Positions 8,144 through 18,478 of a stretch of 64,000 nt of DNA are shown piece by piece; within the stretch, counting starts at the first letter, position 1; every line of letters starts with the position of its first letter. The stretch covers positions 1 through 64,000 of the forward strand of contig CALXTE010000008.1 of the NCBI GenBank assembly GCA_944391345.1, in the 5' to 3' direction. The notes under the pieces were generated by a model. It saw nothing but the letters and a program-made list of their open reading frames with translations. It had not been told where the DNA came from and ran no database searches. The translations under genes were made by a program, and so were the position numbers. This DNA is from an uncultured Alphaproteobacteria bacterium. Lineage in GTDB: Bacteria > Pseudomonadota > Alphaproteobacteria > RF32 > CAG-239.

Positions 8144-8818
8144 ATGATTTATATTGTGCTTGGTTTTTTATGGGGGCTATGTATTCCTTATTTATCACGT
8201 CGGTTTGGCAAGTTTATGCCGGCGTCGCCCGCTTTTGCGCTTTATAGTCTGTTTATGCTGCTGAAAAAAGTTTCTGCTCCGCAAAAGAACAAAGTCTATC
8301 TGTCTTTGCGGCGCACTTTGCGTTATCGGGCTTTTATGTATGGGCTGTTTTGTGCCGCAGTGACTTTTGCTTTGCTCTATGTTTATGGAGCGGAACATTT
8401 GCTATGGTATTTGGCTTTTGCTTGGTCAGCGCTCTTTTTATTTGAAATTGATGTGCGTTGGTTCGTTTTGCCGGATATTATCACTTTTCCTTTGCTGATT
8501 TTGGGATTTGGTTGTGCTTATTTTGCAGGTGTTCCCGTAACGGTAGAACAAGCCTTTTTCGGCGCGGTGGTCGGTTTTGTTTTGCCGGTGATTGCTTCTT
8601 TGCCTTTTGCCGCCAAATATCCTGATGCGCTGGGAGGCGGTGATGTTAAATTCTTATCCGTTGTCGGAGCTTGGCTCGGCGTGGAAAAAATGCTTTACAC
8701 TATTGTGCTTTCGTGTATTTTATTTACAATATATGCAATCATTAAACGCCAGCGAGAAGGGGCTTATGGACCGGCGATTGCTTTGGCGGCTCTGATTATG
8801 CTGCTTTGGCGTTTTTAA
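8144..8818 (+). CDS. Prepilin peptidase (A24 family aspartic protease)
   Basis: This 224-residue polytopic inner-membrane protein has about six or seven hydrophobic segments. The two Asp sites of the A24 family are visible: FEIDVRWFVLPD (residues 100-111, with D103 and D111) and GGGDVKF (164-170, D167). Such enzymes cleave the leader of type IV pilins or pseudopilins. The N-terminal cytoplasmic cysteine/methylase domain of full-length PilD is absent or reduced, so it is closer to short forms. No pilus genes lie nearby, so its substrate is unknown. The next gene follows 8 nt before its own ribosome binding region, suggesting co-transcription. Confidence 0.85.
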   Translation: MIYIVLGFLWGLCIPYLSRRFGKFMPASPAFALYSLFMLLKKVSAPQKNKVYLSLRRTLRYRAFMYGLFCAAVTFALLYVYGAEHLLWYLAFAWSALFLFEIDVRWFVLPDIITFPLLILGFGCAYFAGVPVTVEQAFFGAVVGFVLPVIASLPFAAKYPDALGGGDVKFLSVVGAWLGVEKMLYTIVLSCILFTIYAIIKRQREGAYGPAIALAALIMLLWRF

Positions 8819-8846
8819 GAACCATTTGAGGAAGGGAGCTTTACTA

Positions 8847-9581
8847 ATGTTGCTCGTTGAAAAAATTAAAAACAGTCTGAAAAAAGACAAACGTCGCTTG
8901 AAAAAGCTGGTTACCGGCACGAATTTTGACATGATGATTATGTCGCTTATTCTTTTTAATGCCGTTATTCTCGGGCTTTTGACCAGTGAAAAATTGCAGG
9001 TTTACAGTCAGCTTTTGTTCTTGTTGGACAGATTGTGTTTGGCGATTTTTATTGCTGAAATGTTTATGAAAATTTTTGCCTTCGGAAAAGATTTTTTCAA
9101 ATCCGGTTGGAATGTGTTTGATTTGATTGTGGTGCTGGTCTCTGCTATTTCTGTTACCGGATATTTTGTGGCTTTGCGAACATTTCGTCTTTTCTTGATG
9201 TTGCGCTATTTTAATCGGTTTAATCGCTTAAAGCAACTATTGAGTGTTTTTGTCGGATTGTTGCCGAGCTTTGGGGCAATGTTATTGCTGTTTTTGGTTT
9301 TCTTTTATGTATCGGCAATTGTGGCGGTTAGCCTCTTTGGGCAGAAGTTTATTGATTTTGCAACGCTTGAAAATTCGTTGTTTACGCTCTTGCAGCTCTT
9401 TACGCTTGATGGCTGGGTTGATGAAATTGCGCGGCCGTTGATGACGGTTTATCCTTCTTCTTGGATATTCTTTGTGGTCTTTTTGTTTGTTTCGTTTTTG
9501 CTGGTGGTCAGCTTTTTGGTCAGTGCCGTGGCTGAGCTTATGCGAAAAACAACGGGGCTGCTGCCTAAAATTAAGTTTTAG
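8847..9581 (+). CDS. Voltage-gated-type ion channel (bacterial NaChBac-like)
   Basis: The 244-residue protein has the single-domain 6-TM layout of bacterial voltage-gated cation channels. S1-S3 lie in the first 115 residues. An S4-like segment with spaced arginines (LRTFRLFLMLRYFNRFNRLK, about 117-136) follows, then S5, a pore helix and S6. The selectivity filter reads TLDGWVD, where NaChBac-type Na+ channels have TLESW. The start is ATG 8847 with AGGAAGGGA upstream; the in-frame TTG at 8826 would bury this site. Ion preference cannot be read reliably. It probably forms a tetramer in the inner membrane. Confidence 0.85.
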   Translation: MLLVEKIKNSLKKDKRRLKKLVTGTNFDMMIMSLILFNAVILGLLTSEKLQVYSQLLFLLDRLCLAIFIAEMFMKIFAFGKDFFKSGWNVFDLIVVLVSAISVTGYFVALRTFRLFLMLRYFNRFNRLKQLLSVFVGLLPSFGAMLLLFLVFFYVSAIVAVSLFGQKFIDFATLENSLFTLLQLFTLDGWVDEIARPLMTVYPSSWIFFVVFLFVSFLLVVSFLVSAVAELMRKTTGLLPKIKF

Positions 9582-9593
9582 CTCATTTTGCTT

Positions 9594-9624
9594 CCGCCGA
9601 TTATGCCGTCGGCGGTTTTTTTTT
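9594..9624 (+). terminator. Intrinsic terminator after channel gene
   Basis: CCGCCGA (9594-9600) and TCGGCGG (9609-9615) form a GC-rich stem followed by nine T residues. Confidence 0.85.
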
Positions 9625-9645
9625 GCAAAAAAAATTTATTTTGCT

Positions 9646-9674
9646 CTTGATTTGTGAGGTTTTGTTACCTAAGT
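9646..9674 (+). promoter_or_regulatory. Candidate heat-shock (sigma-32) promoter of groESL
   Basis: CTTG (9646-9649), an 18-nt spacer and CCTAAGT (9668-9674) fit the relaxed alphaproteobacterial sigma-32 pattern CTTG-N17/18-CYTAT. It lies 48 nt before the groES start. No CIRCE inverted repeat (TTAGCACTC-N9-GAGTGCTAA) was seen, so HrcA control is not supported. Confidence 0.4.
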
Positions 9675-9721
9675 ATGCAGGTAGAACTATCAGTGTATTG
9701 TAATTAAGGAGTTGATTGAAT

Positions 9722-10012
9722 ATGAAAATTACACCTTTACATGACCGCGTATTGATTAAGCGCATTGAAGCTAATACTAAAACCGCCGGCGGAATTATTA
9801 TTCCAGACACCGCCAAAGAAAAACCGAGCGAAGGTTTGGTTGAGGCTGTCGGAAACGGTTTTCGCTCCGAGGACGGAAAAATTATTCCGATGAGTGTTAA
9901 AGTCGGTGACAAAGTTTTGTTTGCAAAGTGGTCAGGAACGGAAGTTAAAGTTGACGGTGAAGAACGTCTTATCGTTAAAGAATCGGATATTCTTGCCGTT
10001 GTTAATGACTAA
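9722..10012 (+). CDS. groES: Co-chaperonin GroES (Hsp10)
   Basis: GroES forms the heptameric lid of the GroEL folding chamber. From ATG 9722 ([11 protein letters not shown]) the protein is 96 residues, the standard size. The mobile-loop region with [16 protein letters not shown] lies near residues 23-38, and the C-terminal [10 protein letters not shown] is conserved. AAGGAG at 9707-9712 supports this start over the TTG at 9716. groEL follows after 39 nt, the classic operon. Confidence 0.98.
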   Translation: MKITPLHDRVLIKRIEANTKTAGGIIIPDTAKEKPSEGLVEAVGNGFRSEDGKIIPMSVKVGDKVLFAKWSGTEVKVDGEERLIVKESDILAVVND

Positions 10013-10039
10013 GGTTTTGTTTTGTTCAATCTATCATAA

Positions 10040-11698
<1,659 letters not shown>

Positions 11699-11722
11699 GC
11701 CACGAGCTTAAAGACAAAAAAA

Positions 11723-11752
11723 GACCTGCAATCAATTGCAGGTCTTTTTTTT
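11723..11752. terminator. Terminator between groEL and infA
   Basis: GACCTGCAA (11723-11731) and TTGCAGGTC (11736-11744) form a 9-bp stem with a TCAA loop and flanking A and T tracts, usable by both convergent genes. Confidence 0.87.
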
Positions 11753-11765
11753 ATAACAGTTTTTT

Positions 11766-11987
11766 TTAATCTTTGTGGCGGAAGGTGATGCGCCCTTTGG
11801 TTAAGTCATAAGGGGTCATCTCAATGTCTACCTTATCACCGACCATAACGCGAATTCTGAATTTGCGCATTTTCCCGGCGGTGTGAGCCAAAATCTCAAC
11901 ACCGTTTTCCAGACGAACGCGAAACATGGCGTTTGGCAGTTTTTCAATAACTTCACCTGTTAATTCAAGTAACTCTTCTTTACTCAT
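11766..11987 (-). CDS. infA: Translation initiation factor IF-1
   Basis: IF-1 binds the 30S A site during initiation. From ATG 11987 ([11 protein letters not shown]) the product is 73 residues with the S1/OB-fold features [25 protein letters not shown] and [18 protein letters not shown] lies upstream on the minus strand. A longer in-frame start at 12035 adds a basic leader not found in IF-1 and is rejected. Confidence 0.97.
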   Translation of the reverse strand: MSKEELLELTGEVIEKLPNAMFRVRLENGVEILAHTAGKMRKFRIRVMVGDKVDIEMTPYDLTKGRITFRHKD

Positions 11988-12153
11988 AAAAAAATCCTTT
12001 GTCTTTTCTGTATTTTTTTTCTTTATATAAACCATTATTTTTTTTTATGCAATTTTTTTTTGGAAAAAACTTTCTTTTTTTTGATATTAGCATTTATTTA
12101 ACCAAGTTTTTTTATGATTTATACGATTTGTTTTTTAGAGGAAAGATTGTATT

Positions 12154-12381
12154 ATGCAAAAACAGAAGTGCCTTGAGTGTTCCGTTCGTCCCGAGATGGA
12201 AGAAGCTTTGCTTATGTGGAATGATAAAGATGTGGCTTTTATCAAATATGACAGCGAAGACGGAAAAAACTTGTGGTCTGTTTATGCTTTTGACGGAACA
12301 AAGCTTGCTTCTACCGACAATCGTGATTATGCTTTTATTGTGGCTAAGCAAAATAATCTGCAACCTCAGAGTGTGCACTAA
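12154..12381 (+). CDS. DUF1150 family protein
   Basis: This 75-residue protein matches the alphaproteobacterial DUF1150 pattern: a central hydrophobic VAFIKY, an aromatic strand WSVYAFDGTKLA, then a C-terminal helix and the ending LQPQSVH, equivalent to the family's LxPxSVH. In many Alphaproteobacteria it lies near small heat-shock or chaperone genes; here it sits close to groESL. AGAGGAAAG precedes the ATG. Molecular function is unknown. Confidence 0.75.
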   Translation: MQKQKCLECSVRPEMEEALLMWNDKDVAFIKYDSEDGKNLWSVYAFDGTKLASTDNRDYAFIVAKQNNLQPQSVH

Positions 12382-12490
12382 TCCTTTGTAATCCTTTTAT
12401 TTTATAATTCTAAAGTATAGTCTGTTTTTTTTAGATTATGCCTTATATATACTTGCGTGTGTGCTGTTTTGGTTAGGTGGGAGTGTGTGT

Positions 12491-12718
12491 ATGTATAAAG
12501 GAATTGTAAAAGAATTTGATTTCAAAATGGGCTTTGGTTTTGTGACGGAAGAAAAAACCGCAGATGATATTTTTGTGCACATTACCGCCTTTGATAAGAA
12601 AAAAATCCGTTATTTGCGGGCGGGGACCAAGGTTGTTTTTGACATTGGCAATGATTGCGGCAAAAAAATGGTTAAAAATCTGCGGTTGGCTTCTCCCAGA
12701 AAAAGCCTAAGGCGTTAG
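12491..12718 (+). CDS. Cold-shock domain protein
   Basis: The 75-residue single cold-shock domain shows the RNP-1-like GFGFVTEE and RNP-2-like DIFVHITAF, so it should bind single-stranded RNA or DNA. The start is ATG 12491 (MYKGIVKEFD) with GTGGGAG upstream; the longer frame from 12461 adds an unrelated hydrophobic leader. The sequence is more divergent and basic at the C-terminus than CspA, so a specific csp name is not given. Confidence 0.85.
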   Translation: MYKGIVKEFDFKMGFGFVTEEKTADDIFVHITAFDKKKIRYLRAGTKVVFDIGNDCGKKMVKNLRLASPRKSLRR

Positions 12719-12719
12719 G

Positions 12720-13055
12720 TTAATCAACATAAAGAACTTGGTTGTCACCGCTTAAGCAGCGCTGGCTGACAACGCCGGTTGATTTTGAAACAACGGCAAA
12801 GCATTGTTGATTTTGCGGAACATTGACGGTGTATAACGTTGTCGGGGTTGAGTTTGCGGTTGCGGCGCTGGCGACAAAGCCGATTAAGCCTGAAGCGAGG
12901 GCGACAAAGGGCGTTTCAGCGTGATGGCGGTCGTGAATGATTATCGGCGCCGGACGGTGCGGGCGAGGCGGTACGGGGTGGTGAAACGGTTTGGCTACCG
13001 CGGTTGAACTGATGACAGATAGTAACGCTAAGCAAAGCAAAAATTTTTTCATCAT
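12720..13055 (-). CDS. Small secreted protein, unknown function
   Basis: The 111-residue precursor has a clear Sec signal peptide (MMKKFLLCLALLSVISSTAVA, 21 residues including the start, cleavage after AxA). A His/Pro-rich stretch (about 24-48) follows, then a hydrophobic segment LIGFVASAATA, then a C-terminal part with two cysteines that could form a disulfide (QCFAVV, RCLSG). The His-rich part could bind metal. The gene ends almost back-to-back with the cold-shock gene. No family is recognised. Confidence 0.65.
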   Translation of the reverse strand: MMKKFLLCLALLSVISSTAVAKPFHHPVPPRPHRPAPIIIHDRHHAETPFVALASGLIGFVASAATANSTPTTLYTVNVPQNQQCFAVVSKSTGVVSQRCLSGDNQVLYVD

Positions 13056-13130
13056 AAAACTCCTCTCTCTTGTTTTATCTATCCCCTATAACGAGAGAGG
13101 TGTTACGAAAGTTCAGAAAAATTTTATAGG

Positions 13131-13568
13131 TTAAATCTCTTTGACCATGCGGGCGAAGGTGATGCCACCTTCTTCAAATATATCGCATTCTTGGTGAAAG
13201 CCCAAGTCTTCATAAAAGCCGACGACTGAGAGCATGGCGTGCATCACAAGTCGGGTATAGCCGGCTTCTTTGGCTCGTTTAATTGCATAATTAACCAGCT
13301 CGTGGCCGACGCCTTGTCCTTGACATTCGGGAGCAACAGCGACTTGCATCATGCGGATTTCTTCATTATCAATCGGAACCAGAATTAAACCGCCGAGAAG
13401 CTTGTCATCGAGTTGTTCAATGCAACCAATATGCAGATATTCGGCTTCTTTGGGGCGGTATTTATCTAAAAATTTCAGCCCCAGAGGTTCAAGCAAAACT
13501 TTATAACGCAAGTTGACCAGTTCATCATAACGTGATGAGCCGAAATCTATATCTAACATTTTCCGCAT
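13131..13568 (-). CDS. GNAT-family N-acetyltransferase
   Basis: The 145-residue protein is a single GNAT domain. Motif A is seen in MMQVAVAPECQGQGVGHELVNYAI, of which the acetyl-CoA binding core is QGQGVGHELV (about residues 80-95). A C-terminal strand-helix pair follows with YEDLGFHQECD. GGGGGAGG precedes ATG 13568. Substrate is unknown; the layout resembles ElaA-like or small-molecule acetyltransferases. Confidence 0.85.
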   Translation of the reverse strand: MRKMLDIDFGSSRYDELVNLRYKVLLEPLGLKFLDKYRPKEAEYLHIGCIEQLDDKLLGGLILVPIDNEEIRMMQVAVAPECQGQGVGHELVNYAIKRAKEAGYTRLVMHAMLSVVGFYEDLGFHQECDIFEEGGITFARMVKEI

Positions 13569-13715
13569 GAGAGCCTCCCCCTAAAAAGCCGCAACGATTA
13601 TAATACCTATTTATAGCACAAAAATAAGGCGGCGACAATATATTTGTATTGCCTTATGTAAAAAATTCATATAAATATAGGGAAAACATAGAAATATAAG
13701 GATAATAAAAAAGAA

Positions 13716-15515
13716 ATGACCACGCCGTTAAGCTTGATTAGAAATTTTGCGATTATTGCCCATATTGACCACGGAAAATCAACTCTGGCCGACCGTATTA
13801 TTGAATATTGCGGCGGTTTGCAGCAACGAGAAATGCAGGAGCAGGTTCTCGACTCGATGGATATTGAACGTGAACGCGGTATTACGATTAAGGCTCAGAC
13901 CGTGCGCCTTAATTATAACGCTAAGGACGGCAAAACCTATCAGCTTAATTTGATTGATACGCCGGGGCATGTGGACTTTTCTTATGAAGTGTCGCGGTCT
14001 TTGGCCTCATGCGAAGGCTCGGTCTTGGTGGTTGATGCCACGCAAGGGGTTGAGGCTCAGACTTTGGCAAATGTTTATTTGGCGATAAATAACAATCACG
14101 AGATTATTCCGGTATTGAACAAGATTGATTTGCCTTCGGCTGATGTTGACCGTGTGAAACGCCAGATTGAAGATGTTATCGGGATTGATGCTTCCGAGGC
14201 GATTGAAACTTCCGGAAAAACCGGATTTGGTGTTGATAATCTGCTCGAAGCGATTGTTCATAAGCTTCCGGCGCCGGTCGGTGATGATTCCGCACCGCTC
14301 AAAGCGCTGTTGATTGACAGTTGGTATGACAGCTATCTCGGGGTGGTTATTTTGGTGCGTATCCATGACGGCACTCTTAAGAAAAAGCAACAAATCCGCA
14401 TGATGTCGAACAATGCGGTTTATACCGTTGATAGAGTTGGTGTTTTTACGCCGAAAATGCAGGATATTGATGAGCTTGGTGCCGGAGAAGTCGGCTTTAT
14501 TACCGCAAGCATTAAAAGTGTGGGCGATTGTCATGTCGGAGATACCCTAACCGATAACCGTACGCCTTGCGCGCAGCCGCTCCCCGGCTTTAAGCCTTCC
14601 GTTCCCGTTGTTTTCTGTTCAATCTTTCCGGTGGACAGTAGTGAATACGGTCTTTTGAAAGACGCTTTGGCCAAGCTCAAGCTTAATGACGCCAGCATTG
14701 ATTATCAAAATGAAAATTCAGCAGCCTTGGGACTGGGCTTCCGTTGCGGGTTCTTGGGGTTGCTTCATATGGAGATTATTCAAGAGCGTTTAGGCCGTGA
14801 GTTTGACCTTGATTTAATTACAACCGCGCCGTCGGTGGCTTATCATATCAACTTAACCGACAGAACTCAAATTACGCTTCATAATCCGGCGGATATGCCT
14901 GATGTGACCAAAATCGCCAGCATTGAGGAGCCAATGGTTCGGGCAACCATTCTTGTCCCTGACGAATATTTGGGCAGTGTTCTAAAGCTCTGTACCGAAC
15001 GCCGCGGGGAGCAAGAGGATTTGACCTATGCCGGAAGCCGCGCGATGGTGGTTTATAAAATTCCTTTAAACGAAATCGTATTTGATTTTTATGACCGCTT
15101 AAAATCAATTTCCAGCGGTTATGCCAGCTTTGATTATGAGCTTATCGGTTATCAGGTTTCCGATTTGGTTAAAGTACAAATTCTCATTAACGAAGAACCG
15201 GTTGATGCTCTGGCCTTTTTATGCCACCGTCAAGAAGCCGAAGCCCGCGGACGCCAAATTTGTGAGCGTTTGAAAGACCTGATCCCGAGGCATCTGTTCA
15301 AAATCCCGCTGCAAGCCGTCATCGGTGGCAAAGTCGTCGCGCGTGAAACGATTTCTGCCCTTCGCAAAGATGTCACCGCTAAATGCTACGGCGGCGACGT
15401 CACCCGCAAGCGCAAACTCCTCGACAAGCAAAAGAAAGGTAAGCAGCGTATGCGCCAGTTTGGAAAAGTTGATGTGCCGCAGGAGGCGTTTATTGAGGCT
15501 TTACGCCTGTCGTAA
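13716..15515 (+). CDS. lepA: Elongation factor 4 (LepA) back-translocating GTPase
   Basis: LepA/EF4 is a ribosome-binding GTPase related to EF-G. The 599-residue product has the family length. P-loop AHIDHGKST is near residues 15-23, RERGITI follows, DTPGHVDF is near 78, NKIDLP near 132, and the LepA-specific C-terminal domain contains [16 protein letters not shown]. The TAA stop at 15513-15515 is also the first bases of a palindromic element, which probably replaces a normal terminator here. Confidence 0.98.
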   Translation: MTTPLSLIRNFAIIAHIDHGKSTLADRIIEYCGGLQQREMQEQVLDSMDIERERGITIKAQTVRLNYNAKDGKTYQLNLIDTPGHVDFSYEVSRSLASCEGSVLVVDATQGVEAQTLANVYLAINNNHEIIPVLNKIDLPSADVDRVKRQIEDVIGIDASEAIETSGKTGFGVDNLLEAIVHKLPAPVGDDSAPLKALLIDSWYDSYLGVVILVRIHDGTLKKKQQIRMMSNNAVYTVDRVGVFTPKMQDIDELGAGEVGFITASIKSVGDCHVGDTLTDNRTPCAQPLPGFKPSVPVVFCSIFPVDSSEYGLLKDALAKLKLNDASIDYQNENSAALGLGFRCGFLGLLHMEIIQERLGREFDLDLITTAPSVAYHINLTDRTQITLHNPADMPDVTKIASIEEPMVRATILVPDEYLGSVLKLCTERRGEQEDLTYAGSRAMVVYKIPLNEIVFDFYDRLKSISSGYASFDYELIGYQVSDLVKVQILINEEPVDALAFLCHRQEAEARGRQICERLKDLIPRHLFKIPLQAVIGGKVVARETISALRKDVTAKCYGGDVTRKRKLLDKQKKGKQRMRQFGKVDVPQEAFIEALRLS

Positions 15516-15641
15516 AAAAACTCGTATAATGGTCGATTAGGGTGTTGTCTGCGGGACAAAAGTGTCCTCACGTACTGTTTGTGTACGCTCCGGTACTTTT
15601 GCCCTTGACGCCTACTACTCGACTCATTCTCCGAGTTTTTA
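15513..15641. repeat. Nested palindromic element, copy 3 (3' of lepA)
   Basis: Arms TAAAAAAACTCG (15513-15524) and CGAGTTTTTA (15632-15641) enclose the TATAATGG...ATTCTCC core, the GTCGA/TCGAC stem, the CAAAAGT/ACTTTTG stem and the TCACGTACT...GTACGCT tip. The A-rich left arm and T-rich right arm give a terminator-like shape for lepA. A fragment of another module (GTCGACTAATACAGAATTG, 15659-15677) follows, matching 7294-7312. Confidence 0.87.
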
Positions 15642-15692
15642 CAAAGTTTGTTCTGTGGTCGACTAATACAGAATTGTCGGACAGGAAAATAT

Positions 15693-15935
15693 TTAAGAAG
15701 CTTTGATGAGTTCAAATTTTAATTTATAATTATAAATAGCTGCGATAACAGCCACGCGTCTTAATCCAAAAGCTCGGCCTTGTTCGACATTTTTAATTCG
15801 ACGACGTGATAATCCGCTTATTTTTGAAACATCATCAATACTTAACTGATGTTCTTGTCGGAGTTCATATAACTTCTGTCCGACTTCAGCTCGGTTGTCT
15901 TCTAAATAAATGATTTGTTCTTTTTTTATTCCCAT
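15693..15935 (-). CDS. Small Xre-type helix-turn-helix regulator
   Basis: The 80-residue protein is little more than an HTH domain: GQKLYELRQEHQLSIDDVSK and SGLSRRRIKNVEQG (about residues 18-52), then a short strand-rich tail. GGAGCTGAAA precedes ATG 15935. It is preceded by the structured leader RNA, which in this copy carries an inserted palindromic element. It is the intact paralogue of the disrupted gene at 7455-7825. A regulator that controls its own RNA leader is one possibility; an antitoxin without a visible toxin is another. Confidence 0.8.
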   Translation of the reverse strand: MGIKKEQIIYLEDNRAEVGQKLYELRQEHQLSIDDVSKISGLSRRRIKNVEQGRAFGLRRVAVIAAIYNYKLKFELIKAS

Positions 15936-15971
15936 TTTCAGCTCCTTTTTTTATTTTGTGATAAAAACAAA

Positions 15972-16240
15972 GCCTGCCATAAATTGTGTATAATGGTCGA
16001 TTAGGGTGTTGTCTGCGGGTTTCGAAAAATTCACGTACTGTTGTGTACGCTAAAATTTTTCTCATCCTTGACGCCTACTGCTCGACTCATTCTCCCCAAT
16101 TTCAATAAGGCAGGCGGAGCTCAAAAACTGTCACTATACAGTCACCGTTATTCAATATATTAGCGGTACTCCGCCTAATACAAGCGGAGGATTTATTTAT
16201 AGTGAAGGTGTTTTTGAGACACCGTCGGTTACCTCTAACC
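15972..16240 (-). ncRNA. Structured leader RNA upstream of xre (copy B, with insertion)
   Basis: This is the same architecture as 7864-8008. CAAAAAC (16216-16210) pairs with GTTTTTG (16128-16122), and CACTATA (16204-16198) with TATAGTG (16138-16132). These enclose CTCCGC/GCGGAG and CCG/CGG hairpins. The bases differ from copy A in both helices yet pairing is kept, which argues for a functional RNA. The terminal GCCTGCC/GGCAGGC hairpin is split by palindromic element copy 4 in its loop, so its terminator function here may be altered. Confidence 0.6.
15980..16103. repeat. Nested palindromic element, copy 4, inserted in leader RNA
   Basis: TAAATTG (15980-15986) and CAATTT (16097-16102) bound the TATAATGG...ATTCTCC core. 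The inner arms differ from copies 1-3: TTTCGAAAAATT faces AAAATTTTTCTC around the shared TCACGTACT...GTACGCT tip, as in the module at 7189-7232. The empty site GCCTGCCAATAAGGCAGGC is preserved at 7864-7882. Confidence 0.87.
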
Positions 16241-16263
16241 AACAGCGCCAGTATAAAAAAGAA

Positions 16264-16292
16264 AAGGAAGGTTTGTCAACCTTCCTTTTTTC
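16264..16292 (-). terminator. Intrinsic terminator of tolB
   Basis: AAGGAAGGTT (16264-16273) and AACCTTCCTT (16278-16287) make a 10-bp stem just after the tolB stop, with a T run on the minus strand. Confidence 0.8.
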
Positions 16293-17609
16293 TTACGGTA
16301 ATAATGGGGACCAAGCGGGGTCGGAGGCATCTGCCGGTGTGACCACCATTCTTTCATTATAGCCGGTTAAGTCAATCGTATAGAGCCGTACCGGCGCGTT
16401 TCTTCTTGAGGTGCCTTTATCTTGGCGAAAATACATCAGGACACGGCCGTTTGGCGCCCAAACCGGCGCTTCAACCAGATAGCCGCTGGCCAGCAATCTT
16501 TCACCCGTGCCGTCCGGATACATCACGCCGATATAAAACTCACCATTGGCCATTTTGGTAAAGGCGATGTAGTCTCCGCGCGGTGACCAAACCGGTGTGG
16601 CGTAACGCCCCGAGCCATAGCTGATGCGGTGGATGTTGCTGCCGTCAGCATTCATGACATAAAGCTGTTGATTGCCGCCACGGTCAGAGTTAAACACAAT
16701 TTGCGAGCCGTCCGGCGAATAACTCGGCGAGGTATCAATCGCAGTCGGCTTTGTAATCTGTTTGGTTTTATGGGTTCTTAAATCCATTTCATAAATATTG
16801 GTTTTGCCGTTGTTGGCATAGCTCATCAACAGTTTGTTGCTGTCCGGCGAAAAGACCGGCGCAAAGGTCATTCCGGGGAAGTTTCCGACCAAAGTTTGGC
16901 GGCCGGTTTCAATGTCTAAAATATAAACCTTTGGAATGGTGCCGGCATAAGACAGATAAGTTATTTTTTGCAAGTTTGGTGAAAAACGCGGGGTTAAGAC
17001 CATTGAGGAGCCCGAGGTCAAAAACTTGTGATTTTCCCCGTCTTGATCCATTATGGCCAATCTTTTGGTTCTTCTGGTGGCGGGGCCGGTTTCTGAAACA
17101 TAAACAATACGTGTATCAAAATAGCCTTTTTCGCCAGTCAAGCGCTCATAGATTGTGTCGGCAATTACATGGGCAATTCTTCTCCAGTTGGTTTTGGTGG
17201 TGCTGAAAGACTGGCCCTTCATTTGGCTTTCGGCAAAGACATCCCACAGGCGCATTTCAACTTTGAGAGTGGTTTGATTGGTCTCTGTAATGGCGGTTTG
17301 AACAAGGGCGTTGGCGTTAATGGCCTTCCAGTCATTAAAGGCGGGGGCTTCGTTTATGGATTTGAGTTGTTGGATATAGCTGTTTTCTGGTATCAGGCGG
17401 AATAATCCCGAACGCTCCAAATCGGCGATGACAACTTCGCGAATCTGTTCGCCATAATCTTCTGCCTCGGCATTGGCGGCTATCATTTCCGGAAAGGCTA
17501 TCGGTAGCGGATTGCTGACACCGCCGCTGACGTCAATTTGAAGCTCGGCTTTGGCCGGTGCGGCCAGTATTAATCCAAACATCATTATCCATAAATAAAT
17601 TTTTTTCAT
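16293..17609 (-). CDS. tolB: Tol-Pal system periplasmic protein TolB
   Basis: TolB is the periplasmic beta-propeller of the Tol-Pal envelope system, needed for outer-membrane constriction at division. The 438-residue precursor has a signal peptide ([21 protein letters not shown]), an N-terminal domain, and a propeller with repeated motifs such as [19 protein letters not shown] and [10 protein letters not shown]. The start is taken at 17609 because AGGGG sits 6 nt upstream; ATG 17615 is too close to it. The usual neighbours tolQRA and pal are not in the window. Confidence 0.95.
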   Translation of the reverse strand: MKKIYLWIMMFGLILAAPAKAELQIDVSGGVSNPLPIAFPEMIAANAEAEDYGEQIREVVIADLERSGLFRLIPENSYIQQLKSINEAPAFNDWKAINANALVQTAITETNQTTLKVEMRLWDVFAESQMKGQSFSTTKTNWRRIAHVIADTIYERLTGEKGYFDTRIVYVSETGPATRRTKRLAIMDQDGENHKFLTSGSSMVLTPRFSPNLQKITYLSYAGTIPKVYILDIETGRQTLVGNFPGMTFAPVFSPDSNKLLMSYANNGKTNIYEMDLRTHKTKQITKPTAIDTSPSYSPDGSQIVFNSDRGGNQQLYVMNADGSNIHRISYGSGRYATPVWSPRGDYIAFTKMANGEFYIGVMYPDGTGERLLASGYLVEAPVWAPNGRVLMYFRQDKGTSRRNAPVRLYTIDLTGYNERMVVTPADASDPAWSPLLP

Positions 17610-17670
17610 AAACATCCCCTGTTTTATAAAATTTGCGAATCTAATCTATCTTAATTTGGTTAAAAATAGA

Positions 17671-18129
17671 TTAGCTTTGAGCAAGTGCATCCAGCACGCC
17701 TTGTAAGATATAGGCTGCAGCGGTAGAATCAAGAACTTTTTTGCGTTTGGCGCGGGAGAGGTCAAAGTCTTTGATTAAAAATCTTTCAGCCGCCGACGAA
17801 GATAATCTTTCATCCCAGAAAAATATCGGCAGTTCGGTTTTTTCTTGTAATTTTGCGGCAAAGGCGCGGACAGCGGCGGCGGTTTCTCCCTCTTCGCCAT
17901 TCATTTGCAAAGGCAAGCCAAAGACAATGCCGCAGGCTTCTTTTTCCTTAATAATTGCAATAATCTCATCAATTGCCTGTTCGGGCGTTTTTTGCTGAAT
18001 AATCTTATAAGAGGTGGCAACCATGCGCAATAAATCAGACACGGCAAGGCCTATTCTTTTTGTGCCATAGTCTATTCCGATTAAGGCTTTGTAGTTTTTT
18101 AATTGCTCTTTGAACTCTCGTATGGTCAA
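17671..18129 (-). CDS. ruvX: Putative pre-16S rRNA nuclease / Holliday junction resolvase YqgF (RuvX)
   Basis: The 152-residue RNase H-like protein begins with the family's ALIGIDYGTKRIGLAVSD, which carries the first catalytic Asp. VFGLPLQMNGEEG follows, then FWDERLSSSAAER, with the second acidic site, and a C-terminal LDSTAAAYILQGVLD. YqgF proteins process the 16S rRNA 5' end. The start codon is TTG at 18129, supported by AAAGGA upstream; no ATG fits. Confidence 0.94.
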   Translation of the reverse strand: MTIREFKEQLKNYKALIGIDYGTKRIGLAVSDLLRMVATSYKIIQQKTPEQAIDEIIAIIKEKEACGIVFGLPLQMNGEEGETAAAVRAFAAKLQEKTELPIFFWDERLSSSAAERFLIKDFDLSRAKRKKVLDSTAAAYILQGVLDALAQS

Positions 18130-18211
18130 AATTTTGTCCTTTCTGCTTGACTTTTGATTTTTTTATTCTAATATCGCCGACGTTATTTTACAATTATTAA
18201 ATTATTATATT

Positions 18212-18478
18212 ATGGTTATGGAAAATGCTATACTTATTTTTGTGTCGCTATGTTGTATCACGATTGCCGCTTTTGCGATTGAGTGTTTGGGGCATTGGGT
18301 AAACCATCAGCGCCATATTTTAAGAAAAACACTGCGTGAACGTTATGTCATAAAACAGCCGAAGCGTTTTTCGCAATGGTCAGAAAAGCTGTCTTTGGTT
18401 GAAATAAAACGTCATTTGCGGCTGCTTGACGGTAAGCATATCCTTGAAGAATTAGAGGATATTTTGCTGCCGCGATAA
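18212..18478 (+). CDS. Small membrane-anchored protein, unknown function
   Basis: This 88-residue protein has one N-terminal membrane helix (about residues 5-27) followed by a basic cytoplasmic tail, in an N-out/C-in arrangement by the positive-inside rule. It has no recognisable family. Its last 27 nt overlap the 3' end of the convergent amidase gene. The ribosome binding site is weak, so coding status is likely but not certain. Confidence 0.45.
   Translation: MVMENAILIFVSLCCITIAAFAIECLGHWVNHQRHILRKTLRERYVIKQPKRFSQWSEKLSLVEIKRHLRLLDGKHILEELEDILLPR

Noticed and set aside
9582..9721. CIRCE element for HrcA control of groESL
   Set aside because: No TTAGCACTC-N9-GAGTGCTAA or close variant is present; only a sigma-32-like promoter could be proposed.
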